Shown here piece after piece: positions 45,455-57,244 of a DNA stretch of 64,000 bases. The stretch lies in assembly GCA_017311185.1 (NCBI GenBank), contig JAESUZ010001269.1:1798001-1862000 (forward strand). The letters are read 5' to 3'. The position numbers and the translations under genes were made by a program. The notes under the pieces are model-generated. The model did no database searches. It saw only the letters and a list, made by a program, of their open reading frames with translations, and had not been told where the DNA came from. The DNA comes from Proteles cristata cristata. Lineage: Eukaryota > Chordata > Mammalia > Carnivora > Hyaenidae. Position 1 is the stretch's first letter, and each line of letters begins with the position of its first letter.

Positions 45455-48155
45455 TCAACATTTAAAATATTCACAGATGGAGTATTATATTCATTGACAT
45501 CTCCATGGAAGATGTACCGAACAAAGCATACAGGTTATTCCACAATTACAAAATTACATATTTGTGACTGTGTGAATGTTTACCCCTAGACTTTATCCAG
45601 AAAATACCACTTAAAAAAAACAAAAAAAAACTAAGTTTTTTCACTGGATTCACTTCTATAAAAAGTAAATAGCAGAGATTTTGAGGAGATACCTAAATAT
45701 TAGCCAGTGCTTTTTCAAATTTTCAAACTTTTATAATGCTCTTCTGACATAACTCTGTCAGGAACACTTACGTAACACCCAATTCTTTCTCTTTTCCCCT
45801 TAGCAGCCAAGCCAGGATGTACATACTTTTCTCCCTAAGTCTTTTTTTCCTGTGTAGAAATAGGCACATCATCAGAGCAACTTGACTAGCTAATGAGGTA
45901 GGAGTATTCTTCAAAAGCATTTATGAAGCAAAAGAGAATAATCTAATTATTACGAGTTTTTCTTTTTTAGTGGTTGTTCTTTAAAAGGCCAAGGGCATTG
46001 GAAATCGGTCAAATGCTACTTATACTTTAAAAGACAAAGAGGGAAAACCCCATTAGAAACACGCTGCTACAGCTACACTTGGATCTGGCATTAATTAAAC
46101 CCATTCTGGCATCGCAAAGTAAGAAACTGCTGCCTCAAAATGCCAAGCCTTCTTCCTGGAAGAAATCTGACCAGGAAGGTAAGTTTAAACAGAAAATATT
46201 AGTCCCTTATCTTCTCTTTTCAGTATAGCTAAGTGGTCTCTTCTTTTAAACCTAGTTCTCATTGTTTCCTGCGCCCAAAAAAAGACAAATAATTTCTCTG
46301 TACTGCATATCCAGTAAGATTTAAATGAATTTAGCAGTCAACCTATAAAATTCTGCCAGAGAAACTCTCCTTAGATGAAGGTTTTAATGACATAATGATA
46401 TACAGCTAGAAATTGCCTAGATAGATGTCAACACCACCTCTGTATTAGCAGATTGCATCAAAATGCACACATACCCTGAATTCATATATACCTGGGAAAT
46501 CTACGTGTTATTCCTTCTGCAACTATACCAAAATCAAAATTCTGTTTCTAACTATCCTTTCTGTATACATAGTAAGGAATACTTTCCAAATTCACCCAAT
46601 TGAGTTAACAGAACACATTTATACTCCCAAATAAGGGGAAAGCTATCAATCAAGTATGATTTGTCTAAAACACCATTTTGAACATTTTTGGTACCTACTA
46701 TTTGGAGACTAAAATACCAGAAGAGAGGATTTATTTCCCCAATTATGCACCTATTAGGGTTACTGCTAAAAGCACTACAAAAACCATCTAAAAAATGTAA
46801 AAACATACTTAAAACAGAACAGCTGCCAGAAAAAAATTTAGTAACTGTATGTGTCCTGGCAGCGAGTTTCAAAATCAAGTCCTTGACAATTCTACTATAA
46901 AGTGTTTTAGATGCAGTAATCAAACCTGGTATAATAGTGCAACTCTTTGATATGGCAGTAAACCGTTTAAGATTAGCTACCAAAAATACCTAATTTGTTA
47001 ACAAGAATTTTTATAGGTCTTTAAACATTTCTTTTACTAGTCCATTTAGAACTGTGTCCTATCAATGTGATCAAAATATGCATTATCACTTAGTGTGAAG
47101 AGAATTCCTTCCCCTTCACTGCCACCTTCTCCAATTTCAGTTCTAGTTCCTTTACATTCTTTTCCTAAGGCACACCGTGCCCTATTTATTGCTACAAAGC
47201 TCCTGAAAACTGTGCCTCAGTCTAGGTCTGCTTCACCACTATGGCTCAGCGAAAATCACTTCAGAGTACTTGGTAACACTTAGTAACAGTAAGTCTAGAA
47301 TACTACTGGTCCAGGAGATAAAACTGCAAAAAAGAACCAAGCCTACTAAGAAAAGACCAATAAGAATATGCTCGATCTACTCTTTCCTCCAAACTCGACC
47401 ACATGTCTATGACAGTAACGCTCAGTGAGCCCTCTGGTTCTATATAATCCATTCTCCGTGTTACAAAATAAAATGTTAGGCCAATAAGCTTTCACAATTT
47501 TTATTAAATCCTAATCTAATATAACAGTATCTGATTTTATAGACATCATCCCACGGTGAACATGTTTAATAAGTGAAAGCAAATCAGACATCTAAGTCAT
47601 TATTCTCTGCAGACTAAGCAATAAGGTAACTACACAAAACACTACAGGTAACAACATACACTTACTTGTTCAGTTTTCATACAAGCCATGTTTTTTTTTA
47701 TCAAACTATATCTCCTAATATTTAATACAGTAGAATTAGTGATTGTAGCTCTCATATAATATTTTAATTACAAGTACCTTATTGAGATAACTAACATTTT
47801 GACAATTTCACTGACTTTCCAAATTAGTATAATATATTCAAGAAAAAGAGCAAAACGTGAAATGAAAACTGAACATGACAAGTTAAGTTACTAAGGGCAA
47901 AAGAAATAAAAGAAGGGGAAAGTGAAGTATCACTGGGGTGGAAAAATACAACAAGTCTAGACATTGGGCTGGAAGAAAACAGGTCAACTATGGATTTCAC
48001 AAGTCAGAGTTTATAAATTCAATGCAATACAAGTCCTTTTGAATGTAAAAGCCAAGTTGAAACTAACAGATCTATAAACTGTTACTTTTGGCCTTAAACA
48101 GTACCAACTCTTTTGATCAAAAAAGGCCACAACAGTTAAGATTGTATTACTTGAT

Positions 48156-48161
48156 TTTATT
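48156..48161 (-). terminator. Candidate proximal poly(A) signal of SUB1
   Basis: AATAAA on the minus strand about 230 bases past the stop codon. Use would give a very short 3' UTR. Further hexamers at 47500-47505 and 47185-47190 are alternatives. Confidence 0.4.
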
Positions 48162-48163
48162 TT

Positions 48164-48177
48164 ACACTAGGTGGCGG
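48164..48177 (+). promoter_or_regulatory. Candidate CTCF site in SUB1 3' UTR
   Basis: ACACTAGGTGGCGG fits the CTCF core at 13 of 14 positions (first base differs). Confidence 0.35.
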
Positions 48178-48388
48178 GCACAAAGCAATCCTCCTTAATA
48201 AAGTTGACAATTAGCTTCACTCAGAACATCTTTAATAATGCACATTAAAAAAAAAAGTATTCATCTTACAAATTGTTCTGCAATCCAAATATACAATAGC
48301 TTGGAAAACAACATTTAGAAAACAAAAGCCAATGTAAAAAGACAGATTAAAACAACTAGAACAGTACAGGTTTTATATGGCTCTGATT

Positions 48389-48468
48389 TTACAGTTTTCT
48401 TACTGCATCATCAATGTCAGAAATCTGTTCCTTCAGCTGGCTCCATTGCTCAGGATTTAAAGAAATAC
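48389..48468 (-). CDS. SUB1: SUB1 exon 5, coding part (residues 102-127, stop)
   Basis: After a TTTTAG acceptor the frame continues [15 protein letters not shown] and ends DDAVRKL with TAA at 48391-48389. It encodes the C-terminal helix by which PC4 dimerises. The exon continues without interruption into the 3' UTR. Confidence 0.96.
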
Positions 48469-51400
48469 CTAAAACAAAGTTTTAAAAATTAAAAGTTGAA
48501 ACTCTTATTTAAGCTTTCTTGATGATTTTTATTTCCAACTAAAATACTGCTTTATCAACAACTGTCACTTTGAATGGCACAATAAAACCATAGCAAGAGT
48601 CAAATCTCTTACTTTGTTAATTACAGATTCATCACAATTACCTGAACCAAGACCAGTTGCCTATCCAGTTTTACGTCCAACACTGTATCCTGCGCAATAC
48701 TTACTAGACCCCGTGAGGACAAATGATGTGAAGATGTGTCTCACAAGCTAATCTGCTAGCTTGCAAGCTCACAAGCTAGCAGGCTAAGTGGCCAGGTCCA
48801 GATTTTGTATGTGACACGCCATCTCTATATCCAGTTGGTTCCAACATTTGCTCAAAATTTTTACAGGAACTCAAGGTGAATGGCTTTGTGCTGCGTGCTT
48901 CCAGAAACCTTCATTTCACTTCGGAAAAATTCCTTGGGACGTGACCCACACAGGACTTCTCAGAAGGTACATACGATTCTGCGATCAAACTGTCAGGATT
49001 CCTATCACTGCCTCCCAATCACTAATGTCACCTTCAAAAACTGACATTACCTCTGAGCCTCAGTCTCCTCACCAGTATAATAGTATTTACACCTCAAAGG
49101 GGGGTTGTGAACCAATACATTGGCCAATCTCAATAAAGAGCTTAGTGTATCACCGGCACGTAAGTAAACACTTCAAATGTTACTTAATAACATGTCTTTC
49201 CTATCTAAGATCTGAAAGTATGAACAGAAAGTATTTAAACTTGGAACTTCCAAAGTTCTAATATTTGACCCATGTAAATAGAGAAATAAACTAGAACTGG
49301 AAGAACGAGTGTATTTCTAAGAAAAGTGCTGGGGGGCCATGAAACTGCAAGGAAGACAGAACAGGAGTCAACACCTTGGAAGGGCTTTAAGCTGATCAAG
49401 TAGTTTTAGTAAACATTTGCAGAAACAAGAAATGTGGCACTGGCCACAATGAAATAACTGGAATGAGCCAGAAATGGTCTGAACAAGAAACTGTTAACGG
49501 GTATGAAAACAAAGGTTAGGTTTAGCAAACCAAAAAACTGCATGAAGCAAACAAGTGACAAACAGGCAGAGTAAAGATAAGGAGGCCTTTTTGATTAGGA
49601 TCTAAGTAACCTATCAACCTAAAGCAGCTACCTACCCAAATACAGGAATTTATGCTAGTCCACAAATGTTCTTCTCTAGCTATAAATTTGGTGAAAAAAC
49701 ACAGTACGCTTTTCTATGAGGCTGATATGCTTGGGACTGGATGCAGTACAAACTGAAAAAGGACGAAGACCTCTCCTCCCCCCCCTTTAGGAATATGCTT
49801 TAAGAGATGCACCAAAAAGAAAAACTGTAAACCAGAATTTTTCATCCCAAACTTTACAATTTCTCATAAGTGCCTACTACTTAAGAATTCAGACAAAACA
49901 AAAAAAAAGAGTTTAAGTTACAGCCAAGCAGGGGCGTCTGGGTGGCTCAATCAGTTAAGTGTCCAACAGCTCAGGTCATGATCGTGCAGTTCAAGGGTTT
50001 GAGCCCCGCATCAAGCTCTCTGCTGTCAGCGCAGAACCCATTTCAGATCCTCTGTCTCCCTCTCTCTCTCTGGCCCTCCTCCCCCTCCTCAAAAACAAAC
50101 AAACATTTAAAAAAAAGTTATATCCTAACAAATTAGCAGCCAAATGAAATGATATTAAGGTATTCTTTTTTCTGGAATTTAGTCCAAAAGTTATTTAAGA
50201 CAGGGGACTGAAATAAGAGTCATGTCCACAAAGACTACAGAACAATCAACGAAATGAGGATCTTCCCAATACACTGCCAGCGTGATTTCAACTTAAAGTA
50301 AGACAGGTTACTTAGATAACCTTTAGTTTGGTCCTAATATTAGGACAAAATTCAGGAAATTAAATCTCACCTTTTCTTCCTGGTTTCATTTCACCTTCTG
50401 GATCCATCCAATATTCTCTAATATCAATTAGGACCTTCCCTTTAAAGTCTCGAACACTGACATACCTCATTTTCCCAATCTGCAAAAGAAACAAAAATAC
50501 AGAAAGGTATTCATTTCAAGAGTGATGTCCATATTTATACTTATATCAAAACTACAATCAAAGGAAATGTCACTCTTAAGAAATCTTTCTTGGGGCGCCG
50601 GGTTGGCTCAGTCAGTAAGCTTCCGACTTCAGTTCAGGTCACAATCTCGCAGTTGACGAGTTTGAGCCCCACATCGGGCTCTGTGCTGACAGTTCAGAGC
50701 CTGGACTCTGCTTCAGATTCTGTGTCTCCCTCTCTCTCTGGCCCTCCCCTACTCGTGCTCTGTCTCTGTCTCAAAAATAAACATTTAAAAAAAGGTTAAA
50801 AACAAGAAATCTTTCTTAAAGAAAAAAGATGGAATTAAGTGAAGTATATATATATATCTTTTCACCCTTCCAAGCATTTTCACATTAAACGAATCATCAG
50901 TAAAACAGAGAAACACTATGGAAAATAGTATGGAGATTGCTCAAAAAAATTAAAAACAGAACTAATATATGATCTAGCAATGATCCAGGAGCCCCACTTC
51001 TGGGTATGTACCTAAAAAAAAATGAAAGCAAGGTCTTAAGAAAGTATTTATTTGCATACCTATGTTCACAGCAGCATTACTCATAGCACCCCAAAGACGG
51101 AAGCAACCCAAATGTCCATGGTCAGATGAATGGATAAACTAAATGTGTTAGATACATACAATGGAGTATTAGCCTTAAAAAAAAAAAAAAGGGAAATCTT
51201 AGGGGCACCTGGGTGGTTTAGTTAGGTAAGTGTTAAGCACAGAGCCTGCTTAGGACGGACTCTCTCTCTCTCTCTCTCTCAAAAATAAATAAATAAACAA
51301 AAAAAAATTCTCTCCCTCTGCCCCACCCTGCTCACGCTCTCGAAAAAAAATTAAAAGAAAAAAAGGAAATCCTGTCACAGGCTACAACACGGATGACCTT

Positions 51401-54400
51401 GCTGACACACACTAAGTGAAATAAACCACTCAACAAAGATACATACTTTATGATTCCACTTATAAGAAATGCCTAGACTAGTCAGATTCAATGGGTAGGG
51501 GGAGGAGGGGGAAAGGGGAGTTGTTATTTAAGTTGTACAAGATGAAAAGTTCTGGAGATCTATTTCACAATGACATGAACATACTTAACACTACTATATG
51601 CTTAAAAATGGTTACAATGGCAAATTCTACGTAAAGTGTTTTTTATTTTTTACCATAATAAAAATCATTAGAAAGCAAAATTTTGTAGTACCAACTACAA
51701 CCAGTAGGAATCCACAGACTCCAATAGCAACAAACCATTCTAAGAATGCAGAGATGTAGTCAACAGTTAACTTGAGAAAGGCTTGGCCTGTTAGACATTC
51801 ATTTCAAATAACATCTTTAATACACTTCACCTACAGTCTCAAAGTAAGAACTTAAAACTACCCACAGAAAATTATTTTTCAAAAACCTTACACTGTGCTT
51901 AACAAACTACAAATTGCACAGAGAAGGAAAGGAATTTACTCAACAAAGTGTGTGTGAGCAGGATGTCTCCCGCTGCTATAATATACTATCTGGCACTTAA
52001 ACTAAGGAGTCACACTTTCTGATCAAAGCTGTTAACACCTGCCCATCTCTTACTCATTCTGAAACTACTCTTCAAGCTTACTGACTAAAAGCCAGCTGTG
52101 ATTTTTGTGCTTAGAACACATCAACATGTAAAGATTTGGGGTTTGGCTATGTTCCTTTCCCTTTGGACCTGGATCCCTTGATTATTAAATAATCCTTTTT
52201 ATTGGGACACAAGTATTACTGTAGTAGAATCACAGCTGTGCTGACCCAGTACATAATTTAATAAAAATTAGTTTTTATTTTTTTTTAATGTTTATTTATT
52301 TTCAGAGAGAGAATGCATGCACACAGAAGGGCGGGGGGTGAGGGGAAGGGTGGTGGGCAGAGAGACGGAGAGAGAGAGAAAATGAACCAAGTAGACCCCA
52401 AGCACAGTGCAGAGCCAGACACAGGGCTTGATCTCTCAACTGTGAGTGAGATTATGACCTGAGCCGAAATCAAGAGTTGGATACTCAACCTACTGAGCCA
52501 CCCAGGAATCCCCAAAATAAAAGCTTTCTGAAAATGCTTAAAAGAATTTGGGGCACCTGGGTGGCTGAGCCAGTTAAGCATCTTAGATTTCAGTTGAGGT
52601 CATCATCCCAAGATAGTGAGATGGAGCCCCACATCGGGCTTGGCCCTGACCATGGAACCTGCTTAATATTCATTCATTCATTCTCTCTCCCTCTCTCTCT
52701 CCCCACCCACTGCTCCTCTCCCTCATGAGCTCATACTCTCTAAAATAAAAAGTAAGCATTTTTTTTAAATGCTTAAGAAAATTAACAGGCAAACCACAGA
52801 CCTAAACAAAATGTCTACTACATTTACATCTGACAAAGAACTTGTATCTAAAATAAAGAATTCTTTCAACTCAATAAAATCAAATGACCTTTTCTGTTTT
52901 TTAATGGGCTAAAAACAGTTGAACAAAATCTTCCAATAAAGGAAGATGCTGGACAGAAACGCAAGGTAAAGCTTCAAGGAGCTCCCACTATACATCCATT
53001 AACTTCTTTACGTGAAGAGAATGAGAGACTGACAAAACCCAGCGAGGACGTGAAGCTACTACTCACACATTGCTGGTGGGTGTGTAAATGGCACAGCTAC
53101 TACAGAAAATGGTTTGACAGTTTCTTATGAAGCTAAACATACACTTAGCCCCAGTGAATGCATCTGATGTTTACCCAAAAGGAAAAAATATCTACAAAAA
53201 GACTTGTACAAGAATGTTCCCAGAAGCTTTATTCCTAACAGCCCCAGACTAGATAGAAACAACCCAAATGTCTATCCAAAGTGAACAGGGGCACTTGGGA
53301 GGCTCAGTCAGTTAAGCATCTAACTCTGTTTCAGCTCAGGTCGTATCTGACGGTTCGTGGGTTTGAGCCCCACATTGGACTCTGCACTGACGGTGTGGAG
53401 CCTGTTTGGGCTCTCTCTCTGCCTGCCCCCCCACCCCACCCCGTTCTCTCTCTCAAAAACAAATAAATAAGCATTAAAAAAAAAAAAACGAGGGCACCTG
53501 AGTGGCTCAGTCAACTTCGGCTCAGGTCATGATCTTGCAGTGTTTGGGTTCGAGCCCCCATGTCGGGCTCTGTGCTGACAGCTCAAAGCTCTAGAACCTG
53601 CTTCAGATTCTGTGCCTCCCTCTCTCTCTGCTCCTCCCCCACTCACACTCTGTCTCTCTCTCTCTCAAAAAGAAACATTAAAAATTGTTTTTAAGTAATT
53701 AATTTTAAAAAGGGAGTGGATAAACAATTTGTTGTATAATCCTACGTGGAATTCCACTCAGCAATAAAAAGGAACAATCTGATAAAAGAACCGGCCCCAA
53801 AATGTTATATTGAGCAAAAGAAGTCAGACACAAAACAATAGAAACTATTTGATTCCATTTATATGAGGTTCTAGAACAGGCAAAATAAATCTCTATTTAC
53901 AGAAATCAGATTAGTTACTTAGGCAGGGGGATGACTGCAAAGAGAAGCCAAGAGGGAGCTTCCTGGGGGAATGGAAATGGCCTCACTACAAGCGTACATA
54001 CAGTGACCACAGCTGACCAAGTTATGCTTAATGTGTGCACTTCATTAAATTGTATCTCAATGAAGTTTATTTAAAAAAGAAAGGAACTTGCCCAAGAGTC
54101 ACCTCTCCCTTGAAGAGAAACGAATAAAGCTCACAAACTCTTATAACCACTCCCCTCAAAAACAACAACGAGAAGGCAATAGTGTACGGACAGAATTATT
54201 CAAGTAGAAAGAATAAAGATCTGTATAATTACATGTTACGAGGCAATAAAATCAGATGACAAAATGCATATAATTTTACATGCATATAATGTGGAATTTA
54301 ACAAGAGGAAAAAAGGTACAACATAGAGAAAACTGATTCTTTTATTTTTTTGATTCCCTTCTTTGGAGATCTGATAAAGGTTGTAATTCCTTCATATACA

Positions 54401-57209
54401 AAAAATTTCAAATAAAATATTAATAAAATTATCAAACCGTTATTATAAATAAAAATGAAGCTCTGATTTTATATTATACAACCAACATATTCTACTGTGC
54501 TCTAAGGCAATTAAAATTCAGTATTACCACCAAAATACTTTTTAATGGCCAAAATACTATTTCAAGGAAAAGGCTGTAATGGCAACAAAAGTCAAGATTA
54601 TCTTGCCTGTCACTACTAAGGTCTGTGAAAAGTCACTTTGGAAATAAAACACACGGTTCTTTTCAAAAGAGTGAGGAGTCTTACAGCTTTATGAGACTCA
54701 GGAAGTTTTCCACATATGAGGTTTTACAAATTGAACCCACTTTTTTTGATGAGATGACCACTCCCTAAAAAAAGATCTGGTTTTTCCCAAACTGCTCTAA
54801 CATAATAGAGTATCTAAATGTGGGTCCTGGTTTCTTCAATAGACAAGATAAAATCCATTAAAATGCCACAGAGGCTTTCATTAGACAAAGGCAGGCACAT
54901 GGTGAACAAGAACTGATCAGAGAAAGTCCAATATAGATAGCTGCCCAAATCCTCAAAAGTTTTTACCATTATTGTGAACATTAAGTTAAAATATTCCAAT
55001 GCAGGGGGGCGCCTGGGCGGCTCAGTCGGTTAAGTGTCAGACTTCGGCTCAGGTCAGGATCTCACGGTCCGTGGGTTCAAGCCCCACATCAGGCTCTGCG
55101 CTGACAGCTCGGCCTGGAGCCTGCTTCAGATGCTGTGTGTGTCTCTCTCTCTTTCTCGCTCTCTCTGTCCCTATCCCGCTCATGCTCTGTCTCGGTCTCT
55201 CAAAAATAAATTAAAAAGTTAAAAAAAAAAAAAAAAGGACAGTACAGCACTTCATTCTCCACAAAAGGAAGGGCTAGGTAAGGAAGGTTGCTTCTCTCGC
55301 AGGTTCCACATTTCATTCTGACCCTTATGGAAACCTCCCATAGCACTTCGATAAAATTCCAACAGTGCAAGACCTGGCCCTTCACCCTCCATACCTACCA
55401 GATCTATCTACATTCTCAACCAGGTTTCCTAGGCTCCAGCCACAAACTATCTGCACAAGTCTCTCTACTTAGGAAAGGATTCCCTCTTCTGTACACTTCA
55501 CATGACTGGCTCCTCCTTTATGTCTTAAGCTTCAAACGTCACTTCTTTAGAGAAAAGTTCCCAGAGCACCTTCTCTCTGATAATAACCTACCCTTTTATT
55601 TCTCAACCCTTAATAGAACTTAATTATATATATATGTATATATATATATGTACACACACACATACATATGTTTATTAGTGTAATATTTGTCCCCATGAAT
55701 TTGATGAAACTAGAGATCACGTCTACTTGGAGCATTCCTGCTTACCCAGAACTTAGCAAGGCTTGATGAAATACAAACAACAGTAAGCATTGAAACTTAG
55801 TATCTACTCAAAGAAATGAGGACCCTTTCATAATTCTTCCTTACATATAGTGACTTATATTCTCTATCAAATTAGTCTGCTCCCATAAGCTATAGATAAG
55901 TCAGAGGACTAAAATCTATAACTAAATAATCCACCTACAATTTGTCTACATTTTTAGTATTTTTTTAAATATTTATTTATTTTTGAGAGAGAGAGAGAGA
56001 CACAGTGTGAACAGGGGAGGAGCAGAGAAAGAGGGAGACAAAGAATCCAAAGCAGGCTCCCAGCTGTCAACACAGAGCTCGAGGCGGGACTTGAATTCAC
56101 AGACCATGAGATCATGACCTGAGCTGAAGTCAGAAGATTAACCGACTGAGCCACGCAGGTGCCCTGTAACTTTTTAGTATTTTTTAACAAAAAATGTGTA
56201 CATTTAAGGTGTACCATATGAAGATGTGATTTATTCTTAATGAAATGATTACTAGTCAAAATAATTAACGTATCATTTCAGTTACCATTTTTTGTATGAT
56301 CACTGCACCTGAAATCTACTCTTTTAGCATATTCCATGTTCAATACAGTATTAAGTATAACCATCATGTGTCTGTTTTTTTATTCACACATACAACTAGC
56401 AAAAAGTGAGTAAAAATATCCAACTTCTATTTTCCCATTCTAACCTTAATCTTGACACTGTCTTTCAAGTCCATCAGTAGGTTCAAAATATATATATATT
56501 TTATCTATAAAGAACTTACCAAACTCAACACGCAAAAAAAATAAATAATCCAGTGAAGCAATGGGCAGAAGACATGAATAGACACTTTTCCAAAGAAGAC
56601 ATCCAGATGGCTAACAGATACATTTAAAGATGATCAACATTGCTCATCATCAGGGAAATACAAATCAAAACCACAGTGAGATACCACCTCACACCGGTAA
56701 TAATGGCTAAAATTAACAATTCAGGGATGTCTGGGTGGCTCAGTCGGTTAAGTGTTCAACTCTTGGTTTCAGCTTGAGTCATGACCTCACAGGTTCATGA
56801 GACCGAGCCCTGCTATCAGGCACCACACTGACAGCTCTGAGCCTGCTTCAGATTCTCTCCCTCTCTCTGCTTCTCCCCAACTTATGCTCTCTCTCAAAAT
56901 AAAACATTAAAAGTAAAACAAAATTAACAACTCAGGAAACAACAGATGTTGGCGAGAATTCGCAGAAAGAGGAACCCTTTCACGCTGTTGGTGGGAATGC
57001 AAAGTGGTGCAGCTGCTCTGGAAAACAGTATGGAGGTTCCTGAAAATGGACCCTCCCACCCAGCAACTGCACTAGGTATTTACTACAAAGGTACAGAAAT
57101 ACAGATTCAAAGGGGTACATGCAACCCAATGTTTATAGCTGCACTATCAACAACAGCCAAATTATGGAAAAGAACCCAAATGTCCACCGACTGATAAACA
57201 GATAAAAGA

Positions 57210-57244
<35 letters not shown>

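Larger units (their letters stand above)
45420..48388 (-). other. SUB1: Probable long SUB1 3' UTR
   Basis: About 3 kb directly downstream of the stop codon contains no SINE or L1, although the flanks carry about one insertion per kb, which suggests selective constraint. Minus-strand AATAAA hexamers lie at 48156-48161, 47500-47505, 47185-47190 and 45449-45454. The last would place a distal cleavage site near 45420-45435. The stretch is AT-rich with many AUUUA pentamers. Mammalian SUB1 mRNAs are known to have a 3' UTR of this order, but which signal is used cannot be seen from sequence. Confidence 0.7.
48469..50370 (-). other. SUB1: SUB1 intron 4
   Basis: 1.9 kb with GTGAGA donor and TTTTAG acceptor. 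It contains a MIR (49045-49185), one SINE (49931-50117) and an 11-bp inverted repeat at 48753-48782. Confidence 0.9.
52775..54080 (+). mobile_element. Old L1 ORF2 3' fragment split by two SINEs
   Basis: Degenerate ORF2 C-terminal coding sequence (TTGCTGGTGGGTGTGTAAAT, AATGTCTATCCAAAGTGAA) resumes after two SINEs at 53288-53695 with GAGTGGATAAACAATTTG and runs to about 54080. It is an ancient copy with many indels. Confidence 0.75.

Noticed and set aside
46552..46983. 143-codon minus-strand open frame
   Set aside because: Lies within the SUB1 3' UTR and has no recognised domain; considered chance.
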